From Burkholderiaceae bacterium (GTDB lineage: Bacteria > Pseudomonadota > Gammaproteobacteria > Burkholderiales > Burkholderiaceae): a DNA stretch of 64,000 nucleotides. This document shows positions 11,048 through 21,548 of this stretch, piece by piece. The position numbers and the translations under genes are program-made. The notes beneath the pieces are model-generated. The model was not told where the DNA came from, made no database searches, and saw only the letters and a list, made by a program, of their open reading frames with translations. Positions within the stretch are counted from its first letter, which is position 1. Every line of letters begins with the position of its first letter. The DNA is taken from positions 1-64,000 of the forward strand of contig CANGCM010000001.1 of assembly GCA_947452535.1 (NCBI GenBank), written 5' to 3'.

Positions 11048-12826
11048 TTAGAAAGTGCGTTCTTTTGGAGGAAAGGATTCAACAGTCAAAGGCTTTAATT
11101 GAACAGGCTTGTAATCTAGGCGGTTACCTTCGCTATACCAAAGCGTATGCTTCATCCAATTCGCATCATCGCGCTCCTGATGATCATCATGTGAGTGAGC
11201 GCCACGGCTTTCGGTGCGGGCAGCTGCTGAAATCATCGTTGCGTTTGCAGTCTCAACTAAATTAGCAACTTCCAAAGCTTCAATACGTGCAGTATTAAAA
11301 ATGGCAGACTTGTCTTTAAGCCACAAGTGTTTAGCACGCTCAGTTAATAGCGCCATTTGACGAACGCCTTCATCCATCAACTGTTGATTACGGAATACGC
11401 CAGCATACTTTTGCATCGTCTTACGAATGTCATTTGCAACGTCTTGTGCATACTCACCAGAAGTGGAGTTATCCAGTGCTGCCATACGCGCCAATGTTTG
11501 CTCGCCTGCATTAGCAGGTAGCTTCTTAAATTCGCGATTCTTGAGATCCATTGCAACAATATGATTACCTGCCGCACGACCGAATACCAACAAATCGAGC
11601 AATGAGTTTGTACCTAAACGGTTCGCCCCATGTACAGAAACGCAAGAGCACTCGCCAATAGCATATAGGCCATTAACCACCTCGTTATGGTTGCCGTTAG
11701 CTGGCACGACTACCTGACCATTGATATTGGTTGGGATACCACCCATCTGATAATGAATCGTTGGCACAACCGGAATGGGTTCTTTCGTAACATCGACGTT
11801 GGCAAAGTTCATGCCAATTTCATAGACAGAAGGTAAGCGCTTCATGATGGTCTCAGCACCGATGTGCGTCAAATCAAGAACGACATAGTCACCATTAGGG
11901 CCGCATCCGCGCCCTTCTTTAATTTCTTGATCCATACAGCGGGATATAAAATCACGTGGAGCCAAGTCCTTATAAGTTGGCGCATAACGCTCCATGAAAC
12001 GCTCGCCATCCTTATTACGCAAGATCGCACCTTCACCACGACAGCCCTCTGTCAATAAAACCCCCGCACCAGCTACGCCAGTTGGATGAAATTGCCAGAA
12101 CTCCATGTCTTCTAATGGAATACCTGCACGGGCCGCAAGACCCATGCCATCGCCGGTATTAATAAACGCATTCGTTGAGGCATCCCAAATACGGCCAGCC
12201 CCTCCAGTTGCCATCAAGACAACCTTCGCTTCAAGAATATAGACTTCACCAGTTTCCATCTCGAGAGCAGTAACACCGACGATATCGCCAGCATCATCAC
12301 GAATGAGATCGAGCGCTAACCACTCAACAAAAAAGTTTGTTTTTGCACGCACATTACGCTGGTACAAGGTATGCAACATGGCATGACCGGTTCGATCAGC
12401 TGCAGCGCAAGCACGTTGCACAGGCTTCTCACCATAATTTGCCGTGTGGCCACCAAAGGGGCGCTGATAAATCGTGCCATCAGGGTTGCGGTCAAAGGGC
12501 ATTCCAAAATGCTCAAGCTCGTAGACCACCTTAGGCGCTTCGCGACACATGAACTCGATCACGTCTTGATCACCCAACCAGTCAGAGCCCTTGATGGTGT
12601 CATAGAAGTGATAGTGCCAGTTATCTTCACTCATGTTACCCAGCGAGGCCCCAATGCCACCTTGAGCAGCAACAGTATGCGAGCGAGTCGGAAAAACTTT
12701 GCTGAGTACCGCAACATTCAAGCCGGCTTCAGCTAATTGCAAAGAAGCACGCATACCCGAACCACCAGCACCAATAATTACCGCGTCAAAACGTCGGCGT
12801 GGCAATACTTTTTTAATCTCGGACAT
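11048..12826 (-). CDS. sdhA: Succinate dehydrogenase flavoprotein subunit
   Basis: GAGGSGMRASLQLAEAGLNVAVLSKVFPTRSHTVAAQGG; start MSEIKKVL (12826) preferred over the track start, which overlaps sdhD. Confidence 0.96.
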   Translation of the reverse strand: MSEIKKVLPRRRFDAVIIGAGGSGMRASLQLAEAGLNVAVLSKVFPTRSHTVAAQGGIGASLGNMSEDNWHYHFYDTIKGSDWLGDQDVIEFMCREAPKVVYELEHFGMPFDRNPDGTIYQRPFGGHTANYGEKPVQRACAAADRTGHAMLHTLYQRNVRAKTNFFVEWLALDLIRDDAGDIVGVTALEMETGEVYILEAKVVLMATGGAGRIWDASTNAFINTGDGMGLAARAGIPLEDMEFWQFHPTGVAGAGVLLTEGCRGEGAILRNKDGERFMERYAPTYKDLAPRDFISRCMDQEIKEGRGCGPNGDYVVLDLTHIGAETIMKRLPSVYEIGMNFANVDVTKEPIPVVPTIHYQMGGIPTNINGQVVVPANGNHNEVVNGLYAIGECSCVSVHGANRLGTNSLLDLLVFGRAAGNHIVAMDLKNREFKKLPANAGEQTLARMAALDNSTSGEYAQDVANDIRKTMQKYAGVFRNQQLMDEGVRQMALLTERAKHLWLKDKSAIFNTARIEALEVANLVETANATMISAAARTESRGAHSHDDHQERDDANWMKHTLWYSEGNRLDYKPVQLKPLTVESFPPKERTF

Positions 12827-12830
12827 TAAC

Positions 12831-13196
12831 TTACACTTTCCACAAAATTTGTATGGCATATGCCGCACAGGCAACGAGATATAGAACCGTTAACACCTGA
12901 AGCGTTAAACGAATACTGACAGGCTTGATGTAATCCATCCAGATATCACGGATACCAATCCAGGCGTGATAGAACAGGCTAATGAAGAACAACAAGGTTA
13001 AAAGCTTCATGAGCTGATTGCTGAATAAAGAGGCCCAACCTTCATAAGTTGCGCTGCCTGCAATGCAATAGTCAAGCAATAAAACAATCGTGAAAACCAC
13101 CATCACAACGGCAGTGGCACGCTGAATAATCCACTCCTTAAGACCGTAATGAGCACCTACAACTAAGCGCTTCGGTCCAATTTGATGAATAGGCAT
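12831..13196 (-). CDS. sdhD: Succinate dehydrogenase membrane anchor subunit
   Basis: Position in operon; three TM helices; VVGAHYGLKEWIIQRATAVVM, FYHAWIGIRDIWMDYI. Confidence 0.93.
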   Translation of the reverse strand: MPIHQIGPKRLVVGAHYGLKEWIIQRATAVVMVVFTIVLLLDYCIAGSATYEGWASLFSNQLMKLLTLLFFISLFYHAWIGIRDIWMDYIKPVSIRLTLQVLTVLYLVACAAYAIQILWKV

Positions 13197-13211
13197 TTGA
13201 TTTCCTTATGA

Positions 13212-13643
13212 TTAGTAGAGGTCGAATAACTTGAGACCAACAATCGCCGTCAAAGCGAGGCCTAAGAGGAAAACAATGATGGCCGAGCGATTCGCGTCTA
13301 CTTTTTCAACGCCAATTTCGAGGTCCAGCAAGAGATAACGAATACCGGCACAGAAATGGTGCAAAAATGACCAGATCAAGCCAAGGATCATAATTTTGAC
13401 CAGAGGATGACCGGTGATAGCCTGGAATTTTTGATAGCTGATCTCCGAAGCAAGGCTTTGGTCCAAGAGGTAGAGCAAAAAAGGCAACATTAAAAACAAT
13501 GCCGCACCACTAACGCGATGGAGAATGGATACTTTTCCAGCCCAAGGAAGGCGGTACTGAATCAACTGGGCCAGACCAATATTTCGGAAAATAGGCCTAT
13601 CTTTTTTTATGTCCTGCTGTGCATCAACCATGGGCAATCTCAA
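13212..13643 (-). CDS. sdhC: Succinate dehydrogenase cytochrome b556 subunit
   Basis: SILHRVSGAALFLMLP; LHHFCAGIRYLLLD heme-ligand region. Confidence 0.95.
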   Translation of the reverse strand: MRLPMVDAQQDIKKDRPIFRNIGLAQLIQYRLPWAGKVSILHRVSGAALFLMLPFLLYLLDQSLASEISYQKFQAITGHPLVKIMILGLIWSFLHHFCAGIRYLLLDLEIGVEKVDANRSAIIVFLLGLALTAIVGLKLFDLY

Positions 13644-13773
13644 TCTTTCGGTGGAGCTTCATTGTGGTTTTGTTGTATCGCAACATATTCTATTGGAAAC
13701 CTTGGGGTTAGAGGGGACTTTTTAGCGTTTTAAGGGGTTAAATAGTGGTTTTTACTGATTTCGAGTGTACTAC

Positions 13774-14511
13774 CTAGTTCAATTTATTGTCGTAGTGCTG
13801 ATCAGAAGTGTCATATCTGGCATGCCGAATTTCTACCGGTTTATTGTCGTAAGTAAAGGCCACACGCTCTACTGATAGCAAGGGAGATCCAATGGGGATT
13901 TGAAGATGAAGGGCGAGATTCTCATCGGCCAATACAGCCTTAATTTGTTCCTCGGCACGCACCATATGGGTTGCGTACTCACTCTCATAAAAGGCATAAA
14001 CGGGGCCAGACCAGGCGTTGAGCATATCTAGCGTGAGGCCCTTAAAGCGCCCTTCTGGCAGCCAAATCTCTTCGAAAACAATGGGTTTACCTGCATAACT
14101 TTGTACTCGATCAATTCGAATAATGGGGTCGCCTGCCTTTAATTTAAGCAATTGGGCGATGTGGGAATCAGATTTGCCACATTCGCAGACTAAAAATTGG
14201 TTTTTTAGCTGAAGTTTTTCTCCAGAATCTGGCTCGAGGCGCAAGAAGCGATACTGCCAATCTTCTTCTTGGTGGGTGGCAACAAAAGTACCCTTGCCTT
14301 GACGTCTTACCAATAAATTTTGGGCGGCCAACTCATCAATTGCCTTGCGAACCGTACCCTGGCTGACGGCATAACGAACCGCAAGCTCCATTTCGCTAGG
14401 AATAGCGTCCCCAGGCAACCATTCAGCTGCTTGCAAACTAGCCAGAATCATTGCCTTGATTTGCTCATAGAGCGGGCTAAAGGAGGCGATTGGTTCGGAC
14501 ATCAGTGTCAA
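13774..14511 (-). CDS. GntR family (HutC/UTRA-type) transcriptional regulator
   Basis: N-terminal wHTH (IPSEMELAVRYAVSQGTVRKAIDELAAQNLLVRRQGKGTFVA) plus UTRA ligand domain. Confidence 0.93.
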   Translation of the reverse strand: MTLMSEPIASFSPLYEQIKAMILASLQAAEWLPGDAIPSEMELAVRYAVSQGTVRKAIDELAAQNLLVRRQGKGTFVATHQEEDWQYRFLRLEPDSGEKLQLKNQFLVCECGKSDSHIAQLLKLKAGDPIIRIDRVQSYAGKPIVFEEIWLPEGRFKGLTLDMLNAWSGPVYAFYESEYATHMVRAEEQIKAVLADENLALHLQIPIGSPLLSVERVAFTYDNKPVEIRHARYDTSDQHYDNKLN

Positions 14512-14559
14512 ATTAACTCTAAGACTGCTTGTATTGGATAAAATTACTTATATCTCATA

Positions 14560-14571
14560 TCTTATATAAGA
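14560..14571. promoter_or_regulatory. 12-bp perfect palindrome TCTTATATAAGA, candidate GntR operator between gntR and mdh
   Basis: Self-complementary 12-mer read directly; lies 3 nt upstream of a TTGACA element, in the divergent gntR/mdh region. Confidence 0.6.
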
Positions 14572-14573
14572 CA

Positions 14574-14603
14574 TTGACAGTGTAAATGTAAAGTGCCTAC
14601 ACT
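14574..14603 (+). promoter_or_regulatory. Candidate sigma70 promoter of mdh (TTGACA - 18 - TACACT)
   Basis: -35 TTGACA at 14574-14579, -10 TACACT at 14598-14603. Confidence 0.5.
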
Positions 14604-14661
14604 TGAATGGATAATAGAAAAAGATTTCGATAATTAACCTCAACTGGAGTTATTAGTAAAA

Positions 14662-15651
14662 ATGGCAAAAGCCCCAATGCGTGTTGCAGTCACCGGTGCA
14701 GCCGGTCAAATCGGTTATTCCCTTCTCTTTCGTATAGCCAATGGTGATATGTTGGGCAAGGATCAGCCAGTCATTCTCCAGTTACTTGAGATTCCTGATG
14801 AAAAGGCTCAAAAGGCTTTGGCCGGTGTCATGATGGAATTAGATGATTGCGCATTCCCATTATTGGCTGGCATGTCCGCTCACTCTGATCCAAAGACAGC
14901 ATTCAAGGACATTGACGTTGCTTTATTGGTCGGTGCACGTCCACGCGGCCCAGGCATGGAGCGCAAAGATCTACTCTCAGCCAATGCCCAAATCTTTACA
15001 GCACAAGGTAAGGCAATCAATGCTGTAGCCAAGAGGACTGTAAAAGTCTTGGTTGTTGGCAACCCAGCCAATACCAATGCATACATCGCTATGAAATCTG
15101 CTCCAGATATTCCCGCGAAAAACTTCACAGCCATGTTGCGCTTAGATCACAACCGTGCGCTCTCGCAGTTGGCAAGCAAGCTAAATAAACCTGTTGCCGA
15201 TATCGAGCAATTAATTGTTTGGGGCAACCACAGCCCAACGATGTATCCAGACTACCGCTTCGCAACCGTTGAAGGTAAATCCGTTAAAGGTAGCATCAAC
15301 GATGCGGCCTGGAATAAAGATACTTTCATTCCTACCGTGGGTAAACGTGGTGCAGCCATTATTGATGCGCGAGGTCTCTCTTCTGCGGCTTCAGCAGCCA
15401 ATGCGGCAATCGATCACGTTCGTGACTGGGTTCTGGGCACGAATGGCAAATGGGTCACTATGGGCATTCCATCTAAAGGCGAATACGGCATTCCAGCTGA
15501 AGTGATCTATGGCTATCCCGTGGTTTGCGAAAACGGTGAATACAAGATGATTGAAGGCCTAGAGATTGATGAATTTTCACGTGAACGCATGAATCACACT
15601 CTGAATGAATTACTTGAAGAGCAGGCTGGCGTTAAGCATCTCCTCTCATAA
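14662..15651 (+). CDS. mdh: Malate dehydrogenase
   Basis: [46 protein letters not shown]-type motif. Confidence 0.97.
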   Translation: MAKAPMRVAVTGAAGQIGYSLLFRIANGDMLGKDQPVILQLLEIPDEKAQKALAGVMMELDDCAFPLLAGMSAHSDPKTAFKDIDVALLVGARPRGPGMERKDLLSANAQIFTAQGKAINAVAKRTVKVLVVGNPANTNAYIAMKSAPDIPAKNFTAMLRLDHNRALSQLASKLNKPVADIEQLIVWGNHSPTMYPDYRFATVEGKSVKGSINDAAWNKDTFIPTVGKRGAAIIDARGLSSAASAANAAIDHVRDWVLGTNGKWVTMGIPSKGEYGIPAEVIYGYPVVCENGEYKMIEGLEIDEFSRERMNHTLNELLEEQAGVKHLLS

Positions 15652-15665
15652 AGCATCCTTTATTT

Positions 15666-16040
15666 ATGAATCGAACTCTTCTCATCATTAGCATTGCAGT
15701 GACTGGGCTCTTGGGCTCAGTACCGGCTTTTGCTAATGAAGAAGTATCAACTTGGACATGCAACGAAAGCAAACAATTTAAAACGTCAGGTACAACAGAT
15801 TTGATTCGCCTAAGCTGGGAATCAAAAACGTTTGACTTAAAGCGTGAGAATTCGTTGCCGGGTAGCTTGCGTTATAAGAACGCTACTTCTGGACATGATC
15901 TTGTGGTGTTAGGCAATAAAGCCATGTTATTCAACATTAAATTAGGAACTCGCCTGGCTGACTTTTGTCAAACGGCTGAAATGAAAACTGGCAAACTTCC
16001 TCATTTATTTGCCAATACAGAGCCATTTACGCAGAATTAA
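15666..16040 (+). CDS. Small secreted protein, possibly divergent MliC-like
   Basis: Signal peptide; WTCNESKQF...SLRYKNATSGHDLVVLGNKAMLFNI...ADFC layout resembles MliC-like lysozyme inhibitors (weak). Confidence 0.6.
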   Translation: MNRTLLIISIAVTGLLGSVPAFANEEVSTWTCNESKQFKTSGTTDLIRLSWESKTFDLKRENSLPGSLRYKNATSGHDLVVLGNKAMLFNIKLGTRLADFCQTAEMKTGKLPHLFANTEPFTQN

Positions 16041-16071
16041 TAACAGGATTGATTTCCTGCTGCAGCTTCAA

Positions 16072-16104
16072 GTTAAAAAGCCGAGAATTTCTCGGCTTTT
16101 TAAC
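16072..16104. terminator. Bidirectional rho-independent terminator between convergent genes
   Basis: Perfect 16-nt inverted repeat GTTAAAAAGCCGAGAA-T-TTCTCGGCTTTTTAAC with T-runs on both strands. Confidence 0.92.
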
Positions 16105-16132
16105 TATTTACTCTGAACTGATCTTCGATTGT

Positions 16133-17344
16133 CTAATGAAACAAGGGTTGCTGTGTTGGGGCATCCTCTGGTAGCTCGGCATGCACGGCATCTCCTGATC
16201 GATCAGGAAACAGTGGAGCACCACAATCATCACAAAGCTCTGGATCAAAAAGCATTGCGTGACGGAAGACATCTTCTACGCCCGCATCATGAAGTGCATC
16301 GGCAATTCTCTTCATAGGGCTTTCGTCATCAGATAAATCATTTAATGCATCATTAGCAACACTTTCGCGGTCGTACAGAGGCCAGATTACACCGTAGATA
16401 ACCTCTGAAGAGCCCTTTAAGTTAAAGGAGATGCGATATTCATCTGCCTGATCCTCACCAAAAGCACCAACCACACAGGAGATACCAGCAGGCAAGACTC
16501 CGAGAGTACTCTCTAAGAAATTCACGGCAGCTCTGATGCTTAATGGGCGCACCTGCTTATCTGCCAAGCGGCAGTTAGTAAAGTAGGCTTCTGGTAACAA
16601 AAGCTCAAATTCACAGCCAGGCAAAAGGGCGGCGACATGCTCCTGCATTGCATTTTGCCATCCGATAAAACTGACGCCACGCTCCTGTCTCGTTGGTGCC
16701 TCTGCTTGCCAGCGAAATAATGGCGAGCCAGAAGGTGCGGCGATTGCGGCAATGATGAAGCGTGGATCAGCTAAAACGGCAATCGTTTCAGACATCTCTC
16801 GTAGCTCTAACTTGATCTCACTAGCAGTAATAGCTGCCGTTGCCAAAGCTTCAGTTAATAAACGAGTTTGACAATGCGAATGTGGCATTTGATCAATACT
16901 GTAGAGCCATGGAACAATTGCTAGGCGTGCATCTGCAGAAGCAATTGCATTATGTAATGCGGCAGCTGTGTTTTGAACCACGTTAACGGGCAAAGCACCA
17001 GATGGGATTTGATAACGAGTGTGAGCAACGATTGGTAGGGCCAACAACAACACATCCCAATTCTGACCTTCATGCTCCATGACTAAAGATTCCGCTAGTG
17101 TCTCGGCGCAATCAGCAAGCACTTCAAAGGCCACCGAATTTATTCGGAAAGTCTGATCTAAGGCAGCATCAATGGCATTCTGGTTTTGACTTTTCAATAA
17201 ACGCATTAAACGAACATTTAAACGATCTTCCCAAAACTGATCTTCAATATGACTGCCGGAAGCAGCTAAGGAGATAGCGTCAGCCACCAATCGCTCTACA
17301 TCTGGTGAAGAGCGTTGCGAGGATTTAGTGCGATGAACGGCCAT
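16133..17344 (-). CDS. DUF2863 family protein
   Basis: RLVADAISLAASGSHIEDQFWEDRLNVRLMRLL; resembles Burkholderiales DUF2863 proteins from memory. Confidence 0.75.
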   Translation of the reverse strand: MAVHRTKSSQRSSPDVERLVADAISLAASGSHIEDQFWEDRLNVRLMRLLKSQNQNAIDAALDQTFRINSVAFEVLADCAETLAESLVMEHEGQNWDVLLLALPIVAHTRYQIPSGALPVNVVQNTAAALHNAIASADARLAIVPWLYSIDQMPHSHCQTRLLTEALATAAITASEIKLELREMSETIAVLADPRFIIAAIAAPSGSPLFRWQAEAPTRQERGVSFIGWQNAMQEHVAALLPGCEFELLLPEAYFTNCRLADKQVRPLSIRAAVNFLESTLGVLPAGISCVVGAFGEDQADEYRISFNLKGSSEVIYGVIWPLYDRESVANDALNDLSDDESPMKRIADALHDAGVEDVFRHAMLFDPELCDDCGAPLFPDRSGDAVHAELPEDAPTQQPLFH

Positions 17345-17355
17345 GGTGCACTCCT

Positions 17356-18132
17356 CTACTTTCTTTCGGGACGTCTAAATAATGGTTTTTGGGGCTTAGA
17401 TTCAGAGGCGACATATTTATAGCCATCCAAATTAAAGCCCTTCAAATCTTCAGGATCAATAATCCGATTTTCAACAACATAACGAGCCATTAATCCTCTA
17501 GCTCGCTTGGCATAAAAAGAAATAATTTTGTACTTCCCATCCTTGGCATCCTGAAATACCGGAGAAATGACTGGGCATTCCAAACTCATAGGCTGCAGTA
17601 CTTTGAAATACTCCTCTGATGCGAGATTGAGTAAGACGGGCTTCTTTTGCTTCTCAAGGATTTTCTTTAAGGAATTGGTAACTCGCTCACCCCAGAAAGC
17701 ATAGAGATCTTTACCTCTTGGATTCTTAAAGGCAGTTCCCATTTCCAGGCGGTAAGCTTGCATCAAATCTAGGGGTCTAAGAGCACCATAAAGACCTGAA
17801 AGTATCCTTAGATGGTCCTGAGCAAAATCAAGCGCCTTCGCATTGAGCGTCTTCACGTCAAAACCATCATAGACATCGCCGTCAAAGGCATAAATTGCGG
17901 GCTTACTGTTTTCTTCTGTGAATTTCTTGGACCAATCACGGTAGCGCCCAACGTTCAGAACCGCCAATTGATCGGATAAACCCATCAAATCAGCGACCTC
18001 TTGGGGAGAAAGCTTCTTCAGGTCAGAGATCAGCTTTGCCGATTCGGAGGCAAACTCAGGTAAGGTGGGTGACTTGACCTTAGTCGGGGTTTTGTAATCT
18101 AAGGATTTAGCAGGTGAAAGGACAATCAGCAT
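17356..18132 (-). CDS. yaaA: Peroxide stress protein YaaA (DUF328/UPF0246)
   Basis: [54 protein letters not shown]. Confidence 0.95.
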   Translation of the reverse strand: MLIVLSPAKSLDYKTPTKVKSPTLPEFASESAKLISDLKKLSPQEVADLMGLSDQLAVLNVGRYRDWSKKFTEENSKPAIYAFDGDVYDGFDVKTLNAKALDFAQDHLRILSGLYGALRPLDLMQAYRLEMGTAFKNPRGKDLYAFWGERVTNSLKKILEKQKKPVLLNLASEEYFKVLQPMSLECPVISPVFQDAKDGKYKIISFYAKRARGLMARYVVENRIIDPEDLKGFNLDGYKYVASESKPQKPLFRRPERK

Positions 18133-18200
18133 GGCACAATTTGAGAATGAATTTCCCCTATTCTAGCGACTACCCATCTTATTTGCCTTAAACCGCCCAT

Positions 18201-19403
18201 ATGGATCAAAGCCACCTACTGACACCCGCAATTCCAAGTCGCCTCCCTCAGGTGGGTACAACGGTTTTTACGATCATGTCAGGATTAGCATCGAAACACC
18301 AAGCAATTAACTTGGGGCAAGGTTTTCCAGACTTTTCTTGCGACAGAGACTTAATTTCTGAAGTCAATGCGGCAATGCTAGCTGATCACAATCAATATCC
18401 ACCCATGACAGGGATTGAAGAGTTACGCAATGGCGTAGCGCAGAAGATTGCTTCCTTATACGGTCATCACTATGATCCAGAAACGGAGATTACGATCACA
18501 GCTGGTGGCACTCAAGGAATCATGACGGCCATATTGTCATGTGTTGGCCCAAGCGATGAGGTTGTCATTATTGAGCCAGCTTATGACAGCTATCGCCCAT
18601 CGATTGATTTGGCTGGCGGGAAAACTGTAGCGGTATCCTTAATTACCAACCGGGATGAACAGGGGCATGTGAATTCCTATTCAATCCCTTGGGATAATCT
18701 CGCCAATGCAATCACTCTAAAAACACGACTCCTGATTATTAATACGCCACACAATCCTACGGGGATGACGTGGGAAACTTCTGATCTTGATCGCTTGGCG
18801 AAATTACTTGAGAACACGAACGCACTCCTCTTGAGCGATGAGGTGTATGAGCACATGGTGTTTGACGGCCATACACATCAAAGCATTGCAAGTCACCCTG
18901 CTCTAGCCGCAAGAAGCTTTTTGATTTCGAGCTTTGGTAAAACCTATCACGTGACTGGCTGGAAAATTGGTTATGTAGCGGCACCTTCAGCGATGATGAA
19001 AGAGTTTCGTAAGGTGCATCAATTCAATGTCTTTACAGTGAATACGCCGATGCAATATGGCTTAGCTAAGTACTTACAAAACGCAGATCACTATCTAAGT
19101 CTATCCTCTTTTTATCAATCTAAACGGGATTACTTCAAAAGTGGTTTGCAAAATACCGCATTCAAATTACTGCCCGCTCCAGCAACCTACTTCCAATGCG
19201 TTAACTACTCAGATCTGAACATTCCTCAATCCAAATTGAGTGAAGCCGATTTTTGCGCTTGGCTCACTACGAAGATTGGTGTAGCCGCAATCCCCGTTTC
19301 TGCTTTTTATGCCACCCCCGTTCAGTCCGGTGTCATTCGTTTTTGTTTTGCCAAAAAAGAACAAACGCTTTCCAATGCATTAAAGCGTTTACAAACTCTA
19401 TAA
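18201..19403 (+). CDS. PLP-dependent aminotransferase (methionine aminotransferase-like, class I/II)
   Basis: NLGQGFPDF; TAGGTQGIMTAI; NTPHNPTGMTW; SSFGKTYHVTGWKIGY lysine motif. Confidence 0.92.
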   Translation: MDQSHLLTPAIPSRLPQVGTTVFTIMSGLASKHQAINLGQGFPDFSCDRDLISEVNAAMLADHNQYPPMTGIEELRNGVAQKIASLYGHHYDPETEITITAGGTQGIMTAILSCVGPSDEVVIIEPAYDSYRPSIDLAGGKTVAVSLITNRDEQGHVNSYSIPWDNLANAITLKTRLLIINTPHNPTGMTWETSDLDRLAKLLENTNALLLSDEVYEHMVFDGHTHQSIASHPALAARSFLISSFGKTYHVTGWKIGYVAAPSAMMKEFRKVHQFNVFTVNTPMQYGLAKYLQNADHYLSLSSFYQSKRDYFKSGLQNTAFKLLPAPATYFQCVNYSDLNIPQSKLSEADFCAWLTTKIGVAAIPVSAFYATPVQSGVIRFCFAKKEQTLSNALKRLQTL

Positions 19404-19421
19404 AAGATAAAGGAACTCATA

Positions 19422-20156
19422 GTGGCTATCAATAAAACTAAGCAAGAGATGATTGACGTCTATAGCTGGGCAACTCCGAATGGGCATAAGGTGCACATCA
19501 TGCTTGAGGAGTGCGGTTATAAGTTGGGCAAAGACTGGCTTGCCCACCCCATTGATATTGGTGCCGGGGATCAATTTAAGCCTGAATTCTTAGCCATCAG
19601 CCCTAATAATAAGATTCCTGCCATTACAGATCCCCAGGGACCTGACGGCAAACCTATTCATCTCTTCGAATCTGGCGCCATCTTGCTCTACCTTGCCGCT
19701 AAAACGGGGAAGTTTTTACCTAAATCCACCCGCGGCAAATATGAGGTGTTGCAGTGGTTGATGTTTCAGATGGGCGGCTTAGGGCCCATGTTGGGACAAA
19801 ACCACCATTTCCGAATTTATGCGCCAGAGAAAATTGAATATGCGATAAATCGCTACACCAATGAAGCGAAGCGCCTGTATGGGGTAATTGATTACCAACT
19901 CAAAGATAATGCTTTTATTGCTGGCAAAAACTACACCATAGCGGATATCGCCATTTTCCCTTGGACCAGAAATTGGAAAAATCAAGGAATTGATATCAAT
20001 GAATATCCGCATTTCAAGCGCTGGTTCGAAATGATAAGTGAGCGCCCAGCGGTCAAGCGCGGTGTTGAGGTGTTAACCGCCTTGCGCAAGCCTATGCATG
20101 ATGACAAAGCAAAAGAACAATTATTTGGTTCATCCCAGTATCAAAAAAGGAAATAG
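19422..20156 (+). CDS. Glutathione S-transferase family protein (YfcG/YghU-like)
   Basis: VYSWATPNGHKVHIMLEECG; SPNNKIPAI; LFESGAILLYLA. Confidence 0.88.
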   Translation: MAINKTKQEMIDVYSWATPNGHKVHIMLEECGYKLGKDWLAHPIDIGAGDQFKPEFLAISPNNKIPAITDPQGPDGKPIHLFESGAILLYLAAKTGKFLPKSTRGKYEVLQWLMFQMGGLGPMLGQNHHFRIYAPEKIEYAINRYTNEAKRLYGVIDYQLKDNAFIAGKNYTIADIAIFPWTRNWKNQGIDINEYPHFKRWFEMISERPAVKRGVEVLTALRKPMHDDKAKEQLFGSSQYQKRK

Positions 20157-20157
20157 C

Positions 20158-21012
20158 ATGAAGATTCAAGCGGTCGGAATAATTGGTGCAGGTACGATGG
20201 GTAATGGTATTGCGCAAGTTTGTGCAGTAGCTGGTATGGATGTAGTGATGGTTGATATTAATGATGCAGCCATTGAGCGAGGCCTCAGCCAAATCAGCAA
20301 AAGCTTGGATCGTCTGATAAAAAAAGAGATGCTCACCTTAGAAGCTAAAGATGCTGCACTCAAGCGCATCAAGAGCAGCTCATCCTATGCTGACCTCAAG
20401 GGTCTGCCCTTGGTGATTGAAGCAGCCACTGAGAATCAAGCAATTAAAGAAAAGATCCTAAAACAAGTCGATGAGATTGTTAGTAAAGAAACCATTATTG
20501 CGACTAATACTTCTTCGCTTTCCATTACAAAACTTGCCGCCCTCGATTCCACTCCAAGTCGTTTTATCGGTATGCACTTCTTTAATCCACCGCCAATGAT
20601 GGCTTTGGTAGAGGTGATTCGTGGATTACAGACCTCTGATGCAACCCATGCCGCAATTATTGAAATGGCTAAGCGCATTGGCAAGGAACCGATCACCGTT
20701 AAGAACTCTCCAGGCTTTGTTGTTAACCGTATTTTGCTACCAATGATTAATGAGGCGCTCTTCGTTCTGCATGAGGGACTTGCTAGCCCGGAAGATATAG
20801 ATGCTGGTATGAAGTTAGGCTGCAATCAACCGATTGGCCCCCTAGCCTTGGCTGACTTAATTGGCCTGGATACTTGCTTAGCCATCATGGAAGTATATTT
20901 TGAAAACTTCAGTGACTCAAAGTACCGCCCTTGCCCGCTCCTGAGAGAAATGGTAGCAGCTGGTTATCTCGGACGTAAGACTGGTCGCGGCATCTACACC
21001 TACGATCAGTAA
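20158..21012 (+). CDS. 3-hydroxybutyryl-CoA dehydrogenase
   Basis: GIIGAGTMGNGIAQVCAVAGMDVVMVDI; FIGMHFFNPPPMMALVEVI; SPGFVVNRIL; start MKIQAVG at 20158 rather than track start. Confidence 0.93.
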   Translation: MKIQAVGIIGAGTMGNGIAQVCAVAGMDVVMVDINDAAIERGLSQISKSLDRLIKKEMLTLEAKDAALKRIKSSSSYADLKGLPLVIEAATENQAIKEKILKQVDEIVSKETIIATNTSSLSITKLAALDSTPSRFIGMHFFNPPPMMALVEVIRGLQTSDATHAAIIEMAKRIGKEPITVKNSPGFVVNRILLPMINEALFVLHEGLASPEDIDAGMKLGCNQPIGPLALADLIGLDTCLAIMEVYFENFSDSKYRPCPLLREMVAAGYLGRKTGRGIYTYDQ

Positions 21013-21058
21013 ACGTAACTTACCATTCATCAACCCCCATCTAAATAAAGACGTTTTT

Positions 21059-21538
21059 GTGAACCCATTACCACCTCTAGTTCGTAAGTTAGCCTATGCT
21101 GGCCTCATTCCATTCGTAGGCCTCGCCTTCATGGTTCAGCTAGCACCGACTCCGTTAAATTATTTAAGCGCTGAGTCTTTGGCAAGTTACGGAGCAATCA
21201 TCACCGCATTCATGGGTGCAATACATTGGGGTGCTAATTTACACAATCTAGGCAAAGCCCCTTTGGGTGATCGCTGGAAAGATCGTAATAATTGGATCTG
21301 GGGTGTGATACCCGCATTAGTTGCCTGGGTAGCATTACATATTTATATTCCTGTTGGCCTGCTCATTTTGGCATCAGCCTTAGTAATCCAGAGAAATATT
21401 GATAAGGAAACCTATCGGTATTATTTTTCTAACGAAGAGGCCTGCAAAGCTTTTATGACCTTACGAAATCAACTCACGATCGTTTCAGCCACTTGCCTGA
21501 TTTGGGCGGCTCTCGTTATATTATTTGTACAGAGTTAA
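21059..21538 (+). CDS. DUF3429 family membrane protein
   Basis: Multi-TM; LASYGAIITAFMGAIHWG motif; GTG/alternative start. Confidence 0.8.
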   Translation: MNPLPPLVRKLAYAGLIPFVGLAFMVQLAPTPLNYLSAESLASYGAIITAFMGAIHWGANLHNLGKAPLGDRWKDRNNWIWGVIPALVAWVALHIYIPVGLLILASALVIQRNIDKETYRYYFSNEEACKAFMTLRNQLTIVSATCLIWAALVILFVQS

Positions 21539-21548
21539 ATCAGGGCAT

